DNA of 56,416 nt from NCBI RefSeq assembly GCF_016863495.1, contig NZ_BOOZ01000048.1, positions 1-56,416 of the forward strand, in the 5' to 3' direction. Every line of letters starts with the position of its first letter. Position 1 is the first letter of the stretch. This document shows positions 8,465 to 15,619 of this stretch, in pieces. The stretch is from Micromonospora andamanensis. Lineage in GTDB: Bacteria; Actinomycetota; Actinomycetes; Mycobacteriales; Micromonosporaceae. The position numbers were made by a program, and so were the translations under genes. Below the pieces are notes generated by a model that was not told the origin of the DNA, did no database searches, and saw only the letters and a list, made by a program, of their open reading frames with translations.

Positions 8465-8679
8465 CGCGCTCCGCCTCTGGGGGCCAGATCCGCCGCTTGC
8501 GCTTGGGATGCAGGGACCTGTCCCGCCTCCCACGACCTTGAGCCGAGCGGGCAGTGCGCCTGGCTGATCGGCATGCCGCATCCCGGACACCATCGCTGCG
8601 CACGCCTGAACAACGCGAACCCCGCCGCGAAGCCCACCAGCAGCGCCGCACACACCGCGGTCCCCACTAGGAAGCCCAC
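8461..8679 (-). CDS. Small membrane protein with zinc-knuckle-like segment
   Basis: 72 residues. Residues 3-24 form one transmembrane helix (GFLVGTAVCAALLVGFAAGF). It is followed by a CPGCGMPISQAHCPLG segment with three cysteines and a histidine in metal-knuckle spacing. It is the first gene of the operon 8679-7026 and is coupled by ATGA to the next. Its promoter region is shared with the divergent DUF5753 gene and contains the CTAGTC repeats. Confidence 0.6.
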   Translation of the reverse strand: MGFLVGTAVCAALLVGFAAGFALFRRAQRWCPGCGMPISQAHCPLGSRSWEAGQVPASQAQAADLAPRGGAR

Positions 8680-8738
8680 CGTGTACCTCCCCGACCTGAT
8701 CGAGCGCTGATGGCAGACGTTCGCCGACCGACAGCAGA

Positions 8739-8776
8739 CTAGTCTTAGGCGTTCCTAGTCTTACAGTCCGGACTAG
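8739..8776. promoter_or_regulatory. Repeated CTAGTCTTA operator-like motifs
   Basis: Two identical 9-bp direct repeats CTAGTCTTA (8739-8747 and 8755-8763), 16 bp apart, are followed by a third CTAG core (8773-8776). They lie between the operon starting at 8679 and the DUF5753 regulator at 8831. A related CTAGTCTCA/CTAG pair sits at 10271-10296, upstream of the DUF6879/DUF5753 pair. The repetition near related regulators suggests an XRE-family binding site; no direct proof. Confidence 0.5.
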
Positions 8777-8830
8777 ATCCAGACAAGTTGTGTGACGAGG
8801 TTGTTCGTGGAGATGTGACATGCTGTCCTG

Positions 8831-9682
8831 GTGCCGAACTGGCCTACTTTGAGACGCAGACGGCTCGCGCGAGAGCTGAGCAAATTGCGTGAGTCCATCG
8901 CCATGACGATCGAGGAAGCTGCGGCGAGCGCGGGGATTTCCGCGTCGCACCTCTCGCGGGTGGAGCGTGCGCTCGTGGGCGTTCGGGCGCCGGCGGTGCG
9001 GGCGTTGCTGCAGACCTACGGCGCGAACGCCTCGACCACGGCAGACCTACTCGACGCGGCCCAGGCGTCCACACAGCGTGGATGGTGGCATCGGTACGCG
9101 GGAAGCATCCCCGACGAGTACGCGACCTACATCGGATTCGAGTCCGATGCCAGCAGGATCTGGAACTTCGAGCTGATCTCGATCCCCGGCCTGTTACAGA
9201 CCGAGGGATACACCCGATCGAGCCTGCACGGCGGCGTCGCTCGCCTCACCGAAGAGGAGATCGAGCGGCGAATCGAGATTCGCCTGCGTCGACAGGCGCT
9301 GCTGCACCGCGATAATCCACCAGCGCTGTGGGTCGTTCTCGACGAGGCCGCGATCCGTCGACAGGTCGGCGGCGCGGCAACGATGGCCGAGCAGATGAAC
9401 CATCTCGCCACCATCGCGGCCCTGCCGCACGTCGACGTTCAAATCGTGCCGTTCGAAGCGGGCGCCCATCCCGGCGCCCCCGGAGGCTTCGTGATCCTCG
9501 GGTTCACCGACCCCGCCGACCGCGAAGTCGTTTACATCGAGACGATGGCCGGTGATCTCTACCCTGAAGGCGACGCCGAGGTGCAGAGCATGACCCAGGC
9601 GTTCGACCGGCTGAGGGCGATGGCGCTCAGCCCGGATGACTCCGCATCGATGATCCGGGACGTGGCAGAGGAGCTTTCATGA
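8831..9682 (+). CDS. XRE regulator with DUF5753 domain
   Basis: 283 residues from a GTG start. Residues about 10-65 are an HTH (LARELSKLRESIAMTIEEAA ... SASHLSRVERA). The rest is the DUF5753 ligand or partner-binding domain, with family landmarks IPGLLQTEGYTRS, RRQALLHRD, WVVLDEAAIRRQVGG and ALPHVDVQIVPF. Proteins of this type (WhiJ/Scr1-like) work with a small DUF397 partner. Here the DUF397 gene follows with a TCATGA overlap. The pair likely controls its own promoter and perhaps the divergent operon. Confidence 0.92.
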   Translation: MPNWPTLRRRRLARELSKLRESIAMTIEEAAASAGISASHLSRVERALVGVRAPAVRALLQTYGANASTTADLLDAAQASTQRGWWHRYAGSIPDEYATYIGFESDASRIWNFELISIPGLLQTEGYTRSSLHGGVARLTEEEIERRIEIRLRRQALLHRDNPPALWVVLDEAAIRRQVGGAATMAEQMNHLATIAALPHVDVQIVPFEAGAHPGAPGGFVILGFTDPADREVVYIETMAGDLYPEGDAEVQSMTQAFDRLRAMALSPDDSASMIRDVAEELS

Positions 9683-9882
9683 TCGACTTCAGCCGCGCCG
9701 TCTGGCGCAAGAGCACCAGAACCCAGCAGAGCGGCCAATGCGTCGAGGTGGCGAGGGTCGGTGAGGTGATCGGTGTGCGGGACTCCAAGGACCCGGACGG
9801 TCCCGTGCTGGCGTTCACGACCGGAGTGTTCGCCGCGTTTCTCGACGGAGCAGCCAAGGGAGAGTTCGACGACCTTGTCTAG
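9679..9882 (+). CDS. DUF397 (BldB-like) partner protein
   Basis: 67 residues with the DUF397 pattern: AVWRKSTRT, CVEVARVGEVIGVRDSKDP, then FTTGVFAAFLDGAAKGEFD. Its ATG overlaps the stop of the DUF5753 regulator, so the two are made in a coupled ratio. Such proteins bind their cognate XRE regulator and modulate DNA binding. A hairpin terminator follows. Confidence 0.92.
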   Translation: MIDFSRAVWRKSTRTQQSGQCVEVARVGEVIGVRDSKDPDGPVLAFTTGVFAAFLDGAAKGEFDDLV

Positions 9883-9923
9883 AAGAACCAGCCGCGGCTG
9901 ACCGAGGTCGCCCACCGGCTGAG

Positions 9924-9953
9924 ACGCCCGGCTCAGGCCTGCGGGCCGGGCGT
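9924..9953. terminator. Hairpin terminator between convergent DUF397 genes
   Basis: Perfect 9-bp arms ACGCCCGGC (9924-9932) and GCCGGGCGT (9945-9953) with a 12-base loop. It lies between the convergent genes ending at 9882 (+) and 10018 (-), so it can serve both strands. Confidence 0.7.
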
Positions 9954-10017
9954 TCTCACTCCCACCACCACGCGTAATCTGGGCGGGAAGGTCGCCGGCC
10001 TGCGCCGGGTGAACCAG

Positions 10018-10218
10018 TCACAGGTTGCTGAACTCTCCCTGGTCGGCGCCCCGGAGGAAGGCTTGCCATCCAGAACGCGAGAAACGGAGCATCCCGCCCT
10101 CGGGGTTCTTCGAGTCTCGTACGGCAACCCCCTCACTCAGCGACGCGACCTCCACGCAGTCCCCGTTGAGGCTCTCCGAACTCTTACGCCATACAAGGCG
10201 CCCGGAAGCGTCGGACAC
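10018..10218 (-). CDS. DUF397 protein, second copy
   Basis: 66 residues. I chose the GTG at 10218 (VSDASGRLVWRKSS) because GAAGGGAG stands six bases upstream, better than the longer frame. DUF397 landmarks are LVWRKSSES, CVEVASLSEGVAVRDSKNP and FSRSGWQAFLRGA. It faces the DUF397 gene at 9679 across a shared terminator. Its own cognate regulator may be the DUF5753 protein at 10862, encoded divergently with its DUF6879 partner. Confidence 0.9.
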   Translation of the reverse strand: MSDASGRLVWRKSSESLNGDCVEVASLSEGVAVRDSKNPEGGMLRFSRSGWQAFLRGADQGEFSNL

Positions 10219-10270
10219 GTTGACTCCCTTCGTTGTCTGGGTCGAGACTGCCACAGAGCGCCCACCGCGA

Positions 10271-10296
10271 CTAGTCTCAAGGCTCGACTAGACTTG
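10271..10296. promoter_or_regulatory. CTAGTC operator-like pair in divergent promoter
   Basis: CTAGTCTCA (10271-10279) and CTAGACTTG (10288-10296) lie between the divergent DUF397 gene (start 10218) and the DUF6879 gene (start 10305). The core matches the repeats at 8739-8776. Confidence 0.45.
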
Positions 10297-10304
10297 ATCG
10301 GAAG

Positions 10305-10865
10305 GTGGCGGCAGAACGGGACAACCTGATGCAGATGGGCGAACTTCAACGCAGGCTGAGCACGGCCGAGCGGTCGGTGTTTCGACTCGAAACGCTGCCC
10401 GCGTACAGCGCGGCGGGCGAGGTCGACCTGCTGCGCGACTTCCACGCGGGACGCCCGCTGCCACCCCGCACACCAGAAGCCGATCCCTGGCTACGGATGG
10501 TGGCCGACAGCGTGCAGGCCGGCACATGTTGGCGCCGTGTCCACGTCTTACACCGTCCGCTATCGGACTACCTGCGCTTCGAGCTGCTGGGCTACCACGG
10601 CAACGTAGCAGCCGGCGAGGACGTTCGGATCGCAGACCGGGCGACGGCCCCCGAGGCACTGGGCGCGCTGAGGCAGGACTTCTGGCTCCTCGATGACGAG
10701 TTCGGCGTGCTCATTGAGTACGACGGGGAGGGCCGGCGTCTCGCCATGGAGCCCACCAGAGATGTCGGGAGCCTCATCGCACAACGGGACCTCGCGATGA
10801 CACACTCGGTTCCACTTCGGGACTACCTGCCGACAGTTCAGGGCGAGTTGCGTAGATCCTGGTGA
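10305..10865 (+). CDS. DUF6879 family protein
   Basis: 186 residues from the GTG at 10305; an in-frame ATG at 10329 with GGGA upstream is an alternative. The protein has the DUF6879 features: SVFRLETLPAYSAAGE near the start, RRVHVLHRPLSDYLRFEL in the middle, then FWLLDDEFGVLIEYD. These proteins are regularly encoded next to DUF5753 XRE regulators; their biochemical role is unknown. Its TGA overlaps the GTG of the following regulator (GTGA). Confidence 0.85.
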   Translation: MAAERDNLMQMGELQRRLSTAERSVFRLETLPAYSAAGEVDLLRDFHAGRPLPPRTPEADPWLRMVADSVQAGTCWRRVHVLHRPLSDYLRFELLGYHGNVAAGEDVRIADRATAPEALGALRQDFWLLDDEFGVLIEYDGEGRRLAMEPTRDVGSLIAQRDLAMTHSVPLRDYLPTVQGELRRSW

Positions 10866-11728
10866 ATAGACCTGTGGACGACCGAACGACGCTCGCGACC
10901 AGGCTGCGTGAACTCCGCGAGGACGCTGGTCTGTCGACCACGCGACTCGCCGCCGCCCTGGGCTGGTCACAGTCAAAGGTCTCGAAGATCGAAAACCGTC
11001 GCACGAAACCGTCCGTCGACGACGTCCGGTCATGGTCCGCAGCGACGGGCGCCACCGCCGAGGTCACCGCCGAACTGACGAACGCCGCGGAGTCCATCCA
11101 GGTCGCATCGATCATCTGGGACCGGACGCTGACCGGCGGCCGGGCCGCGCACCAACGCCGCATCGGCCGGACCCTCGCCGAGGCAAAACGGGTGCAGGTC
11201 TTCCAACACGCCGCAGTACCCGGACTCCTTCAGACCGCGGAGTACGCCCGCAGCGTCCTCGCCCTCGCCGACGTGTTCGGCGTCAGCGACACCACGCGGG
11301 CAGCAGCCGCCCGGGTCGAACGGCAGACAGCCCTGTACGAGAAGGGCCGACAGTTCGACTTCCTCATCACCGAAGCCGCGCTGCGGTTCCGCCCCGTACC
11401 CCACGACGCGCTCGCCGCCCAATACGACAAGATCCTGTCAGTCGCCACGCTACCGAGCGTGAGCCTGTCGATCCTGCCGACCGGCGTCCGCCCCTCAGCG
11501 GTACACGCCCATCCCTTCGTGATCTACACCCTGCCCGACGGCTCCCAACTCACCACGATCGAGACCTACACCCGCGAACTGACCCTCACCGACCCAGAAG
11601 AGATCCGCGTCCACTCACAGGTATACGACTCGCTCCTCGCAGATTCCGCGACCGGCGAACAGGCCCGCCAACTGCTGGAAACGATGCGGGCCGAAGCGCT
11701 GGACTCAGCGGAGTCGCAGGCCCGGTGA
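10862..11728 (+). CDS. XRE regulator with DUF5753 domain, second copy
   Basis: 288 residues. The GTG start at 10862 overlaps the stop of the DUF6879 gene. HTH at about 12-65 (LATRLRELREDAGLSTTRLA ... WSQSKVSKIENRRTKPS). The DUF5753 domain follows with VPGLLQTAEYARSVL, ERQTALYEKGRQFDFLITEA, SVATLPSVSLSILPTG and YTRELTLTDPEEI. It probably regulates the CTAGTC-bearing promoter at 10271 together with DUF397 and DUF6879 partners. Confidence 0.92.
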   Translation: MNRPVDDRTTLATRLRELREDAGLSTTRLAAALGWSQSKVSKIENRRTKPSVDDVRSWSAATGATAEVTAELTNAAESIQVASIIWDRTLTGGRAAHQRRIGRTLAEAKRVQVFQHAAVPGLLQTAEYARSVLALADVFGVSDTTRAAAARVERQTALYEKGRQFDFLITEAALRFRPVPHDALAAQYDKILSVATLPSVSLSILPTGVRPSAVHAHPFVIYTLPDGSQLTTIETYTRELTLTDPEEIRVHSQVYDSLLADSATGEQARQLLETMRAEALDSAESQAR

Positions 11729-12042
11729 CCGCAAGCCGGGAGACAGACAGGCTTTCGTCTCGTACCGGTCGAAGGCATCGGCCTGCTGGTCCGATACTGG
11801 ACCCCGTCGAACGGAGCCGCGCCACCATCGCTGCGGAGGTAGGGCACGTACACCGGATGCCCGTCCGGGGCGACCCGCCAGCCCGCTGCCCGGTCGTATG
11901 CGAACTCCGGGCCTGGCCGGTTGAGCACGTCGAAGCCGCCCGGATCCAACTTCTGCGCCGCAACGCTTTGCAGTGGCACCTGGAGCCGCTGCCCTAGCAC
12001 CACTGATCGCGCCGCGCCCGACGGCGATGACAAGCTGAGCCT
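11729..12042. other. 314-base stretch without a confident gene
   Basis: An open minus-strand frame runs through here (11566-12033), with protein-like segments such as DPGGFDVLNRPGPEFAYDRA. It has no clear ribosome site and runs antisense into the regulator gene. I treat it as a possible gene remnant rather than a CDS. No RNA gene or strong hairpin was seen. Confidence 0.3.
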
Positions 12043-12444
12043 GTGATCATGTGTGACTGGCTCGTCGGCCTGGCCATCGCGGTCGTGCTGCTGCTTGCCT
12101 CCTGGGCGCTGCTGATCCTGCTCGCCCAGCGCCTACCACCCGGCATCATGCGCGACCTGGCCGCGTTCATCCCCGACTGCGTCACCACCGCCCGCCGACT
12201 GCGCACCGACCCCCGAGTGCCCCGCCGAGCGAAGATCGCCGTACTGATCGCCGGGATCTGGGTCGCCAGCCCCATCGACCTGATCCCCGAGTTCCTGCCC
12301 GTCATCGGACCCCTCGACGACATCGTCGTGGTTGTTCTCGCTCTGCGCTACGCCGCACGCCAAGTACCCCGAGACGTCATCCTCGCGGCCTGGCCCGGCG
12401 AGCCCCGGCTGATCGAACGGCTGCTCGGCACACCGCCAGCCTGA
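12043..12444 (+). CDS. DUF1232 (YkvA-like) membrane protein
   Basis: 133 residues from a GTG, with an ATG two codons later as alternative. One N-terminal hydrophobic helix (LAIAVVLLLASWALLILLA) is followed by the DUF1232 core: RRAKIAVLIAGIWVASPIDL, IPEFLPVIGPLDDIVV, the motif SPIDLIPE plus a conserved aspartate pair. Members are small membrane proteins of unknown role. A fragment of an unrelated permease follows directly. Confidence 0.85.
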   Translation: MIMCDWLVGLAIAVVLLLASWALLILLAQRLPPGIMRDLAAFIPDCVTTARRLRTDPRVPRRAKIAVLIAGIWVASPIDLIPEFLPVIGPLDDIVVVVLALRYAARQVPRDVILAAWPGEPRLIERLLGTPPA

Positions 12445-12584
12445 CCACATTGGCAGGGTCTGCCACCCTCGCCGGAGCCTGGGTCGGCAAGAAGTTCGTC
12501 GGCCGCGTCAGCGACCGGAGGTTCGTCCGCCTGGTGGAGATCGGACTGCTCGCCGCCGGAGCGCTGTTCCTCGCCGGCCTGTGA
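12445..12584 (+). pseudogene. C-terminal remnant of a TauE/SafE-type permease
   Basis: Directly after the DUF1232 stop a frame reads TTLAGSATLAGAWVGKK, then RRFVRLVEIGLLAAGALFLA, ending in TGA at 12582-12584. This closely resembles the last about 45 residues of TauE/SafE sulfite-exporter-family proteins (GxWxGxK ... FRRLV ... LLLAAG). No start codon or upstream domain is present, so it is a leftover of a deleted gene. Confidence 0.55.
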
Positions 12585-12799
12585 GCCAACCCGCCGCACT
12601 ACACGGAGCAACCACGCGATCGACCACTCGCCAAACTCGCCGTAGTGGAATACGCAGCCCTACCGGTCGGCCAACCCACTCGTCGACCGGGGGCCACTCA
12701 CGCCGGTGGTGTCGAGATCTCGTGTCGAAGGTGTCCGACATCGGCGCACCGTGGGTTCATTGGTCATGCCGCAGCGCCACCACCCACTTGGAGCAGTCG

Positions 12800-12976
12800 A
12801 TGTGCGTCCCCCGTGACCAGGCTCCTCGCCTCGATATCTCCAGACGGCTGTCGGATGGCGGCGGGCGGCCGAAGCTGGCGTCGGTCGTCAGGTTCCGTGT
12901 CGAGGTGATGCTCGGGCTCCTCGGCAGCGGCTTGGCGGAGCGCACCTTGTCTCTGCTGACGTCTCGACGCGATTGA
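12800..12976 (+). CDS. Candidate 58-residue small ORF upstream of the radical SAM gene
   Basis: The ATG at 12800 follows a GGAG six bases upstream, and the stop at 12974-12976 is 18 bases before the radical SAM start. The product begins MCVPRDQAPRLDISRR and ends GLAERTLSLLTSRRD, with a hydrophobic VMLGLLGSGL stretch. Third codon positions are G/C-rich, but the region is G/C-rich anyway. It could be a RiPP precursor, a leader peptide or chance. The flanking sequence from 12585 holds nothing else recognisable. Confidence 0.35.
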   Translation: MCVPRDQAPRLDISRRLSDGGGRPKLASVVRFRVEVMLGLLGSGLAERTLSLLTSRRD

Positions 12977-12994
12977 CCACTCATCAGGAGGCTC

Positions 12995-13996
12995 ATGATG
13001 ACCATGCTTGGCATGCCCGCTATGCCGTCCGTCGCGCTTGAGCAGACGGGTCCGGTCACCTTCACCGCTGGACATCACTTCACCGCGCGTGACGCGTCGA
13101 TCGAGGAGTTGGTGAAGGCGGCGAAGGTTCCCCTGTCGGTGATCTTGCAGGTGACGAAACGGTGCAACTTCGACTGCTCGTTCTGCTCCGAGACGCTCCA
13201 GCTCCCGGATCCGACGCTGCCGCAGTTGGACACCATCCGCGGGAATCTGGCGGGTGTGTCGCGGGTGTTCCTGTCCGGTGGTGAACCGCTGCTCCGCCGG
13301 GATTTCGGGGAGATCGTGGACATGTACGCCGGGGATTTCATCGTCGGTGTGCCGACCAACGCCACCCGGGGGTTGCAGCACGCGAGGTCGATGGTCGGGA
13401 AGGTCGCGTTTGTCAACGTGGGCTTGGAGGGGCCGCGGTCGACCACCAACCGGGTTCGCGGCGACTACGACGAGGTGATGGCAGGCGTTCGGGGGTTCCT
13501 GGAGGCGGGCCTGCCGCTGTCGCTGTCGGCCGTGGTGTACCGGTCGACGCTGCACGCGTTGCCGTTCACCTATCAGATCGCGGATGTCATCGGCGCGGGC
13601 AAGCTGAAACTGATCCTGCCACTGCGCAAGGGCAACGCCCTCGATCTGGAGGAGAACGAGTTCATCAGCCTGGAGGAGGCTGGGCAGACCTTCGATCGGC
13701 TGACCGAGGCGCGGGCGGTGCACGACTGGCGGCCGGCGCTGCGGATGACGACGTGGACCCCGGACACCGAGGGGCACATGATCTTGGTGGAGGTGACCGG
13801 CAAGGCGAGCGCATGGCCGGTGTACGACGCCCCGGACCTGCTGGAGCCTCTCGGCAACCTCCTGGACGAGCCGGTGTCGGAGATCTGGGCGCGGTACCGG
13901 TTCAAGCGCAACCACTTCGCCAAGTATCTCGGTGCCAGCATCCGTACTGTGTCCAACGCCGGTCCGGCCGGGTCGGGTGGGCACGCCCGTGCGTGA
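12995..13996 (+). CDS. Radical SAM enzyme without a cysteine-bearing SPASM domain
   Basis: 333 residues. AGGAG lies just upstream of the ATG at 12995. The iron-sulfur motif CxxxCxxC is C57-NFD-C61-SF-C64, preceded by the strand LSVILQVTKR. SGGEPLL at 94-100 is the SAM-binding motif, and VPTNAT at about 118-123 and a partial TIM barrel follow. The C-terminal part (GNLLDEPVSEIWARYRF) looks like the end of a SPASM/twitch domain, but there are no cysteines after C64, so only the single 4Fe-4S cluster is expected. It opens a tight operon with an exonuclease-like pair, a nucleotide-kinase-like protein and a NUDIX hydrolase, which points to a nucleotide or nucleic-acid substrate. The reaction is unknown. 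Confidence 0.9.
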   Translation: MMTMLGMPAMPSVALEQTGPVTFTAGHHFTARDASIEELVKAAKVPLSVILQVTKRCNFDCSFCSETLQLPDPTLPQLDTIRGNLAGVSRVFLSGGEPLLRRDFGEIVDMYAGDFIVGVPTNATRGLQHARSMVGKVAFVNVGLEGPRSTTNRVRGDYDEVMAGVRGFLEAGLPLSLSAVVYRSTLHALPFTYQIADVIGAGKLKLILPLRKGNALDLEENEFISLEEAGQTFDRLTEARAVHDWRPALRMTTWTPDTEGHMILVEVTGKASAWPVYDAPDLLEPLGNLLDEPVSEIWARYRFKRNHFAKYLGASIRTVSNAGPAGSGGHARA

Positions 13997-14732
13997 GTAC
14001 ACGAACCTGCAGTGGCCGGAGGCGCCGTTCGGCGCCGACCAGCGGCCATTCGGCCGGCAGCGCGACATGCTGGCCGCCTTCGCTCTGGCCTGGGCGAACC
14101 AGCCCGGCGACGGGCCGCTCCCGGTCGCGGCGGCGACCGTCTACCTCGGGGTCCGTCGCCACGGCACCGCCTACGAGGTGGGTAAGGAAAGCCTGTCGAT
14201 CGGATTCCGGGCCGATGTCGTCGAGGACAGAACCGAGATACCCGACCTACTCCGGTTGACCGACCGGGCGCTGACCCGGGCCCGCCGGCACGCGGCGATC
14301 CTGGCCGGTCACCGTCTCGGCGACGACCTGTCCCGCATGGCCACGCTGTCCGCAGTGCCGCTGCGCGGTGCGGCCGGGGTGCTGGCCGCGTGGGTGAACC
14401 GCGCCGCGAAGCAGCGGGGCATGGCGCTCATGGTGGACACCTCGGTCGAAGCCAGCGACGCCGGCGCCGAGCTGGACATGCCGCTTGAGCCACTGCCCCG
14501 CCCGGTGCCGCAATGCCCGGCGTGCGCCGCCGAGACGGGCTGGTACGTGCTGGGCCGGGGCCTGGCGATCGGGTTGACAGCGGCGGTGCACGCCGGCCGT
14601 TACCGCTGGGAGGGGACCTTTCGCGTCACCGATGCCGTCGACAGGGCGGCGTGGGACGTACTGGAAGTCGGCCGGACCGAGCACCACGCGCACGACACGG
14701 CCCGTCCGCCGGTTGCCCGCGCGGCGGGGTGA
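13989..14732 (+). CDS. Unknown protein, possible inactive partner of the downstream exonuclease
   Basis: 247 residues. I chose the GTG at 13989 (VREYTNLQWPEAPFG), which overlaps the radical SAM stop by eight bases. The segment RRHAAILAGHRLGDDLSRMA resembles VVGHQLCSDLAVLA in the next gene, i.e. motif II of DEDD exonucleases, but no DxE motif I is visible. A CPAC pair occurs near residue 180. It may be a degenerate RNase H-fold protein that pairs with the exonuclease. No named family is recognised. Confidence 0.75.
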   Translation: MREYTNLQWPEAPFGADQRPFGRQRDMLAAFALAWANQPGDGPLPVAAATVYLGVRRHGTAYEVGKESLSIGFRADVVEDRTEIPDLLRLTDRALTRARRHAAILAGHRLGDDLSRMATLSAVPLRGAAGVLAAWVNRAAKQRGMALMVDTSVEASDAGAELDMPLEPLPRPVPQCPACAAETGWYVLGRGLAIGLTAAVHAGRYRWEGTFRVTDAVDRAAWDVLEVGRTEHHAHDTARPPVARAAG

Positions 14733-14763
14733 CGACCGCTAGCCTCGGTGGCCGTCGCCCGGC

Positions 14764-14805
14764 ACGTACCGGGGACGGTGGTCAGCCCGGCCGGAGCCGG
14801 TACGT
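14764..14805. promoter_or_regulatory. Inverted repeat ACGTACCGG / CCGGTACGT
   Basis: Perfect 9-bp arms at 14764-14772 and 14797-14805 with a 24-base spacer, in the 98-base gap inside the radical SAM operon and just before the exonuclease start at 14831. It could be an operator of an internal promoter or an mRNA hairpin that modulates the downstream genes. Confidence 0.45.
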
Positions 14806-14830
14806 CTTAGATGAAAGGGATGCAGGTCTG

Positions 14831-15619
14831 GTGCGAGTGATCAGCGACGTCGGCGGGCCGGGCAGGATTCCCGACCGGCCGCCGGGCACGCGCCTGGTCG
14901 CCTCGATCGACGTCGAGTGGAGCAAAAATTACCGGATCAAGAACGGCAACCAGGCGTTCTGCTACTCGGTCGTCTGGCTCGCCGTACCGCTAGATGGTGA
15001 GCCGCTGGTGGTGACATCCGGGCTGCCGTTCTGGGCGACGAGCGTGTACCTCGACCGCGAGGACGAACGACCGGACCTGGTGCAGGCAGCGGCCAGTGAC
15101 ATCGGCGCAGCGGCCGACGCGGCGGATCTGGTCGTCGGTCACCAGCTGTGCAGCGACCTGGCGGTGCTGGCCGCGAACGCGGGCACGGCGGCGCCGGCTG
15201 CCCTCGCCGCCGCCCGGCAGGCATGGCGCGACCGCCGACACGCCGCCGTACGCGACCAGCGGATTCTCGACACCCGCTTCGACGCGGGAGCCGTCCTGTC
15301 CCACACCTCACGACGGCTGGTCGACGTGTGCGGCGAGTTGGGCCTCGACGTGACGCAACCTGAGCTGGCACGCAAATCCATGACGGCCCTCAACCGCGAC
15401 TGGCTCCACAACGCCGACACCGAAGCGCGAGAACGAATCACCGTGCTGAACCTGCGGCACAGCCTGTCCACCGCGTACGTCGCGCTCCGCGCGACCGGCA
15501 CGCTAACCTGGCAAACTCCGTTGAACGTCAACACCATGCTGGCCGACAGGCTCGCTGGACGGGTCGGCTGGCTCCAACACCCCACCTTCCGCGCGCTCAC
15601 CCACAGGGGACGCGAATGA
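14831..15619 (+). CDS. DEDD-type 3'-5' exonuclease-like protein
   Basis: 262 residues from the GTG at 14831, with GCAGGTCTG directly upstream. Residues near 26-36 carry VASIDVEWSK, the DxE motif I of DnaQ/RNase-D-type nucleases. VVGHQLCSDLAVLA near residue 100 matches motif II. ILDTRFDAGAVLSHTSRRLVD, RKSMTALNRDWLHNADTEAR and VLNLRHSLSTAYVAL supply later acidic residues, though a classical motif III was not pinned down. It probably removes nucleotides from DNA or RNA 3' ends. Its ATGA overlap with the kinase gene shows coupling. Confidence 0.7.
   Translation: MRVISDVGGPGRIPDRPPGTRLVASIDVEWSKNYRIKNGNQAFCYSVVWLAVPLDGEPLVVTSGLPFWATSVYLDREDERPDLVQAAASDIGAAADAADLVVGHQLCSDLAVLAANAGTAAPAALAAARQAWRDRRHAAVRDQRILDTRFDAGAVLSHTSRRLVDVCGELGLDVTQPELARKSMTALNRDWLHNADTEARERITVLNLRHSLSTAYVALRATGTLTWQTPLNVNTMLADRLAGRVGWLQHPTFRALTHRGRE

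Noticed and set aside
8195..8950. 251-codon minus-strand frame
   Set aside because: Only its last 89 codons, starting at the ATG at 8464, fit the chain of ATGA overlaps; the upstream part crosses the divergent promoter.
12995..13996. Radical SAM protein as a prokaryotic viperin
   Set aside because: Neighbouring kinase is suggestive, but the sequence around CNFDCSFC and the C-terminal GN...EIW segment look like SPASM/PqqE-type proteins; I could not support a viperin call.
12764..14068. Long minus-strand frame opposite the radical SAM gene
   Set aside because: Antisense of a gene with clear catalytic motifs; composition typical of high-GC shadow frames.
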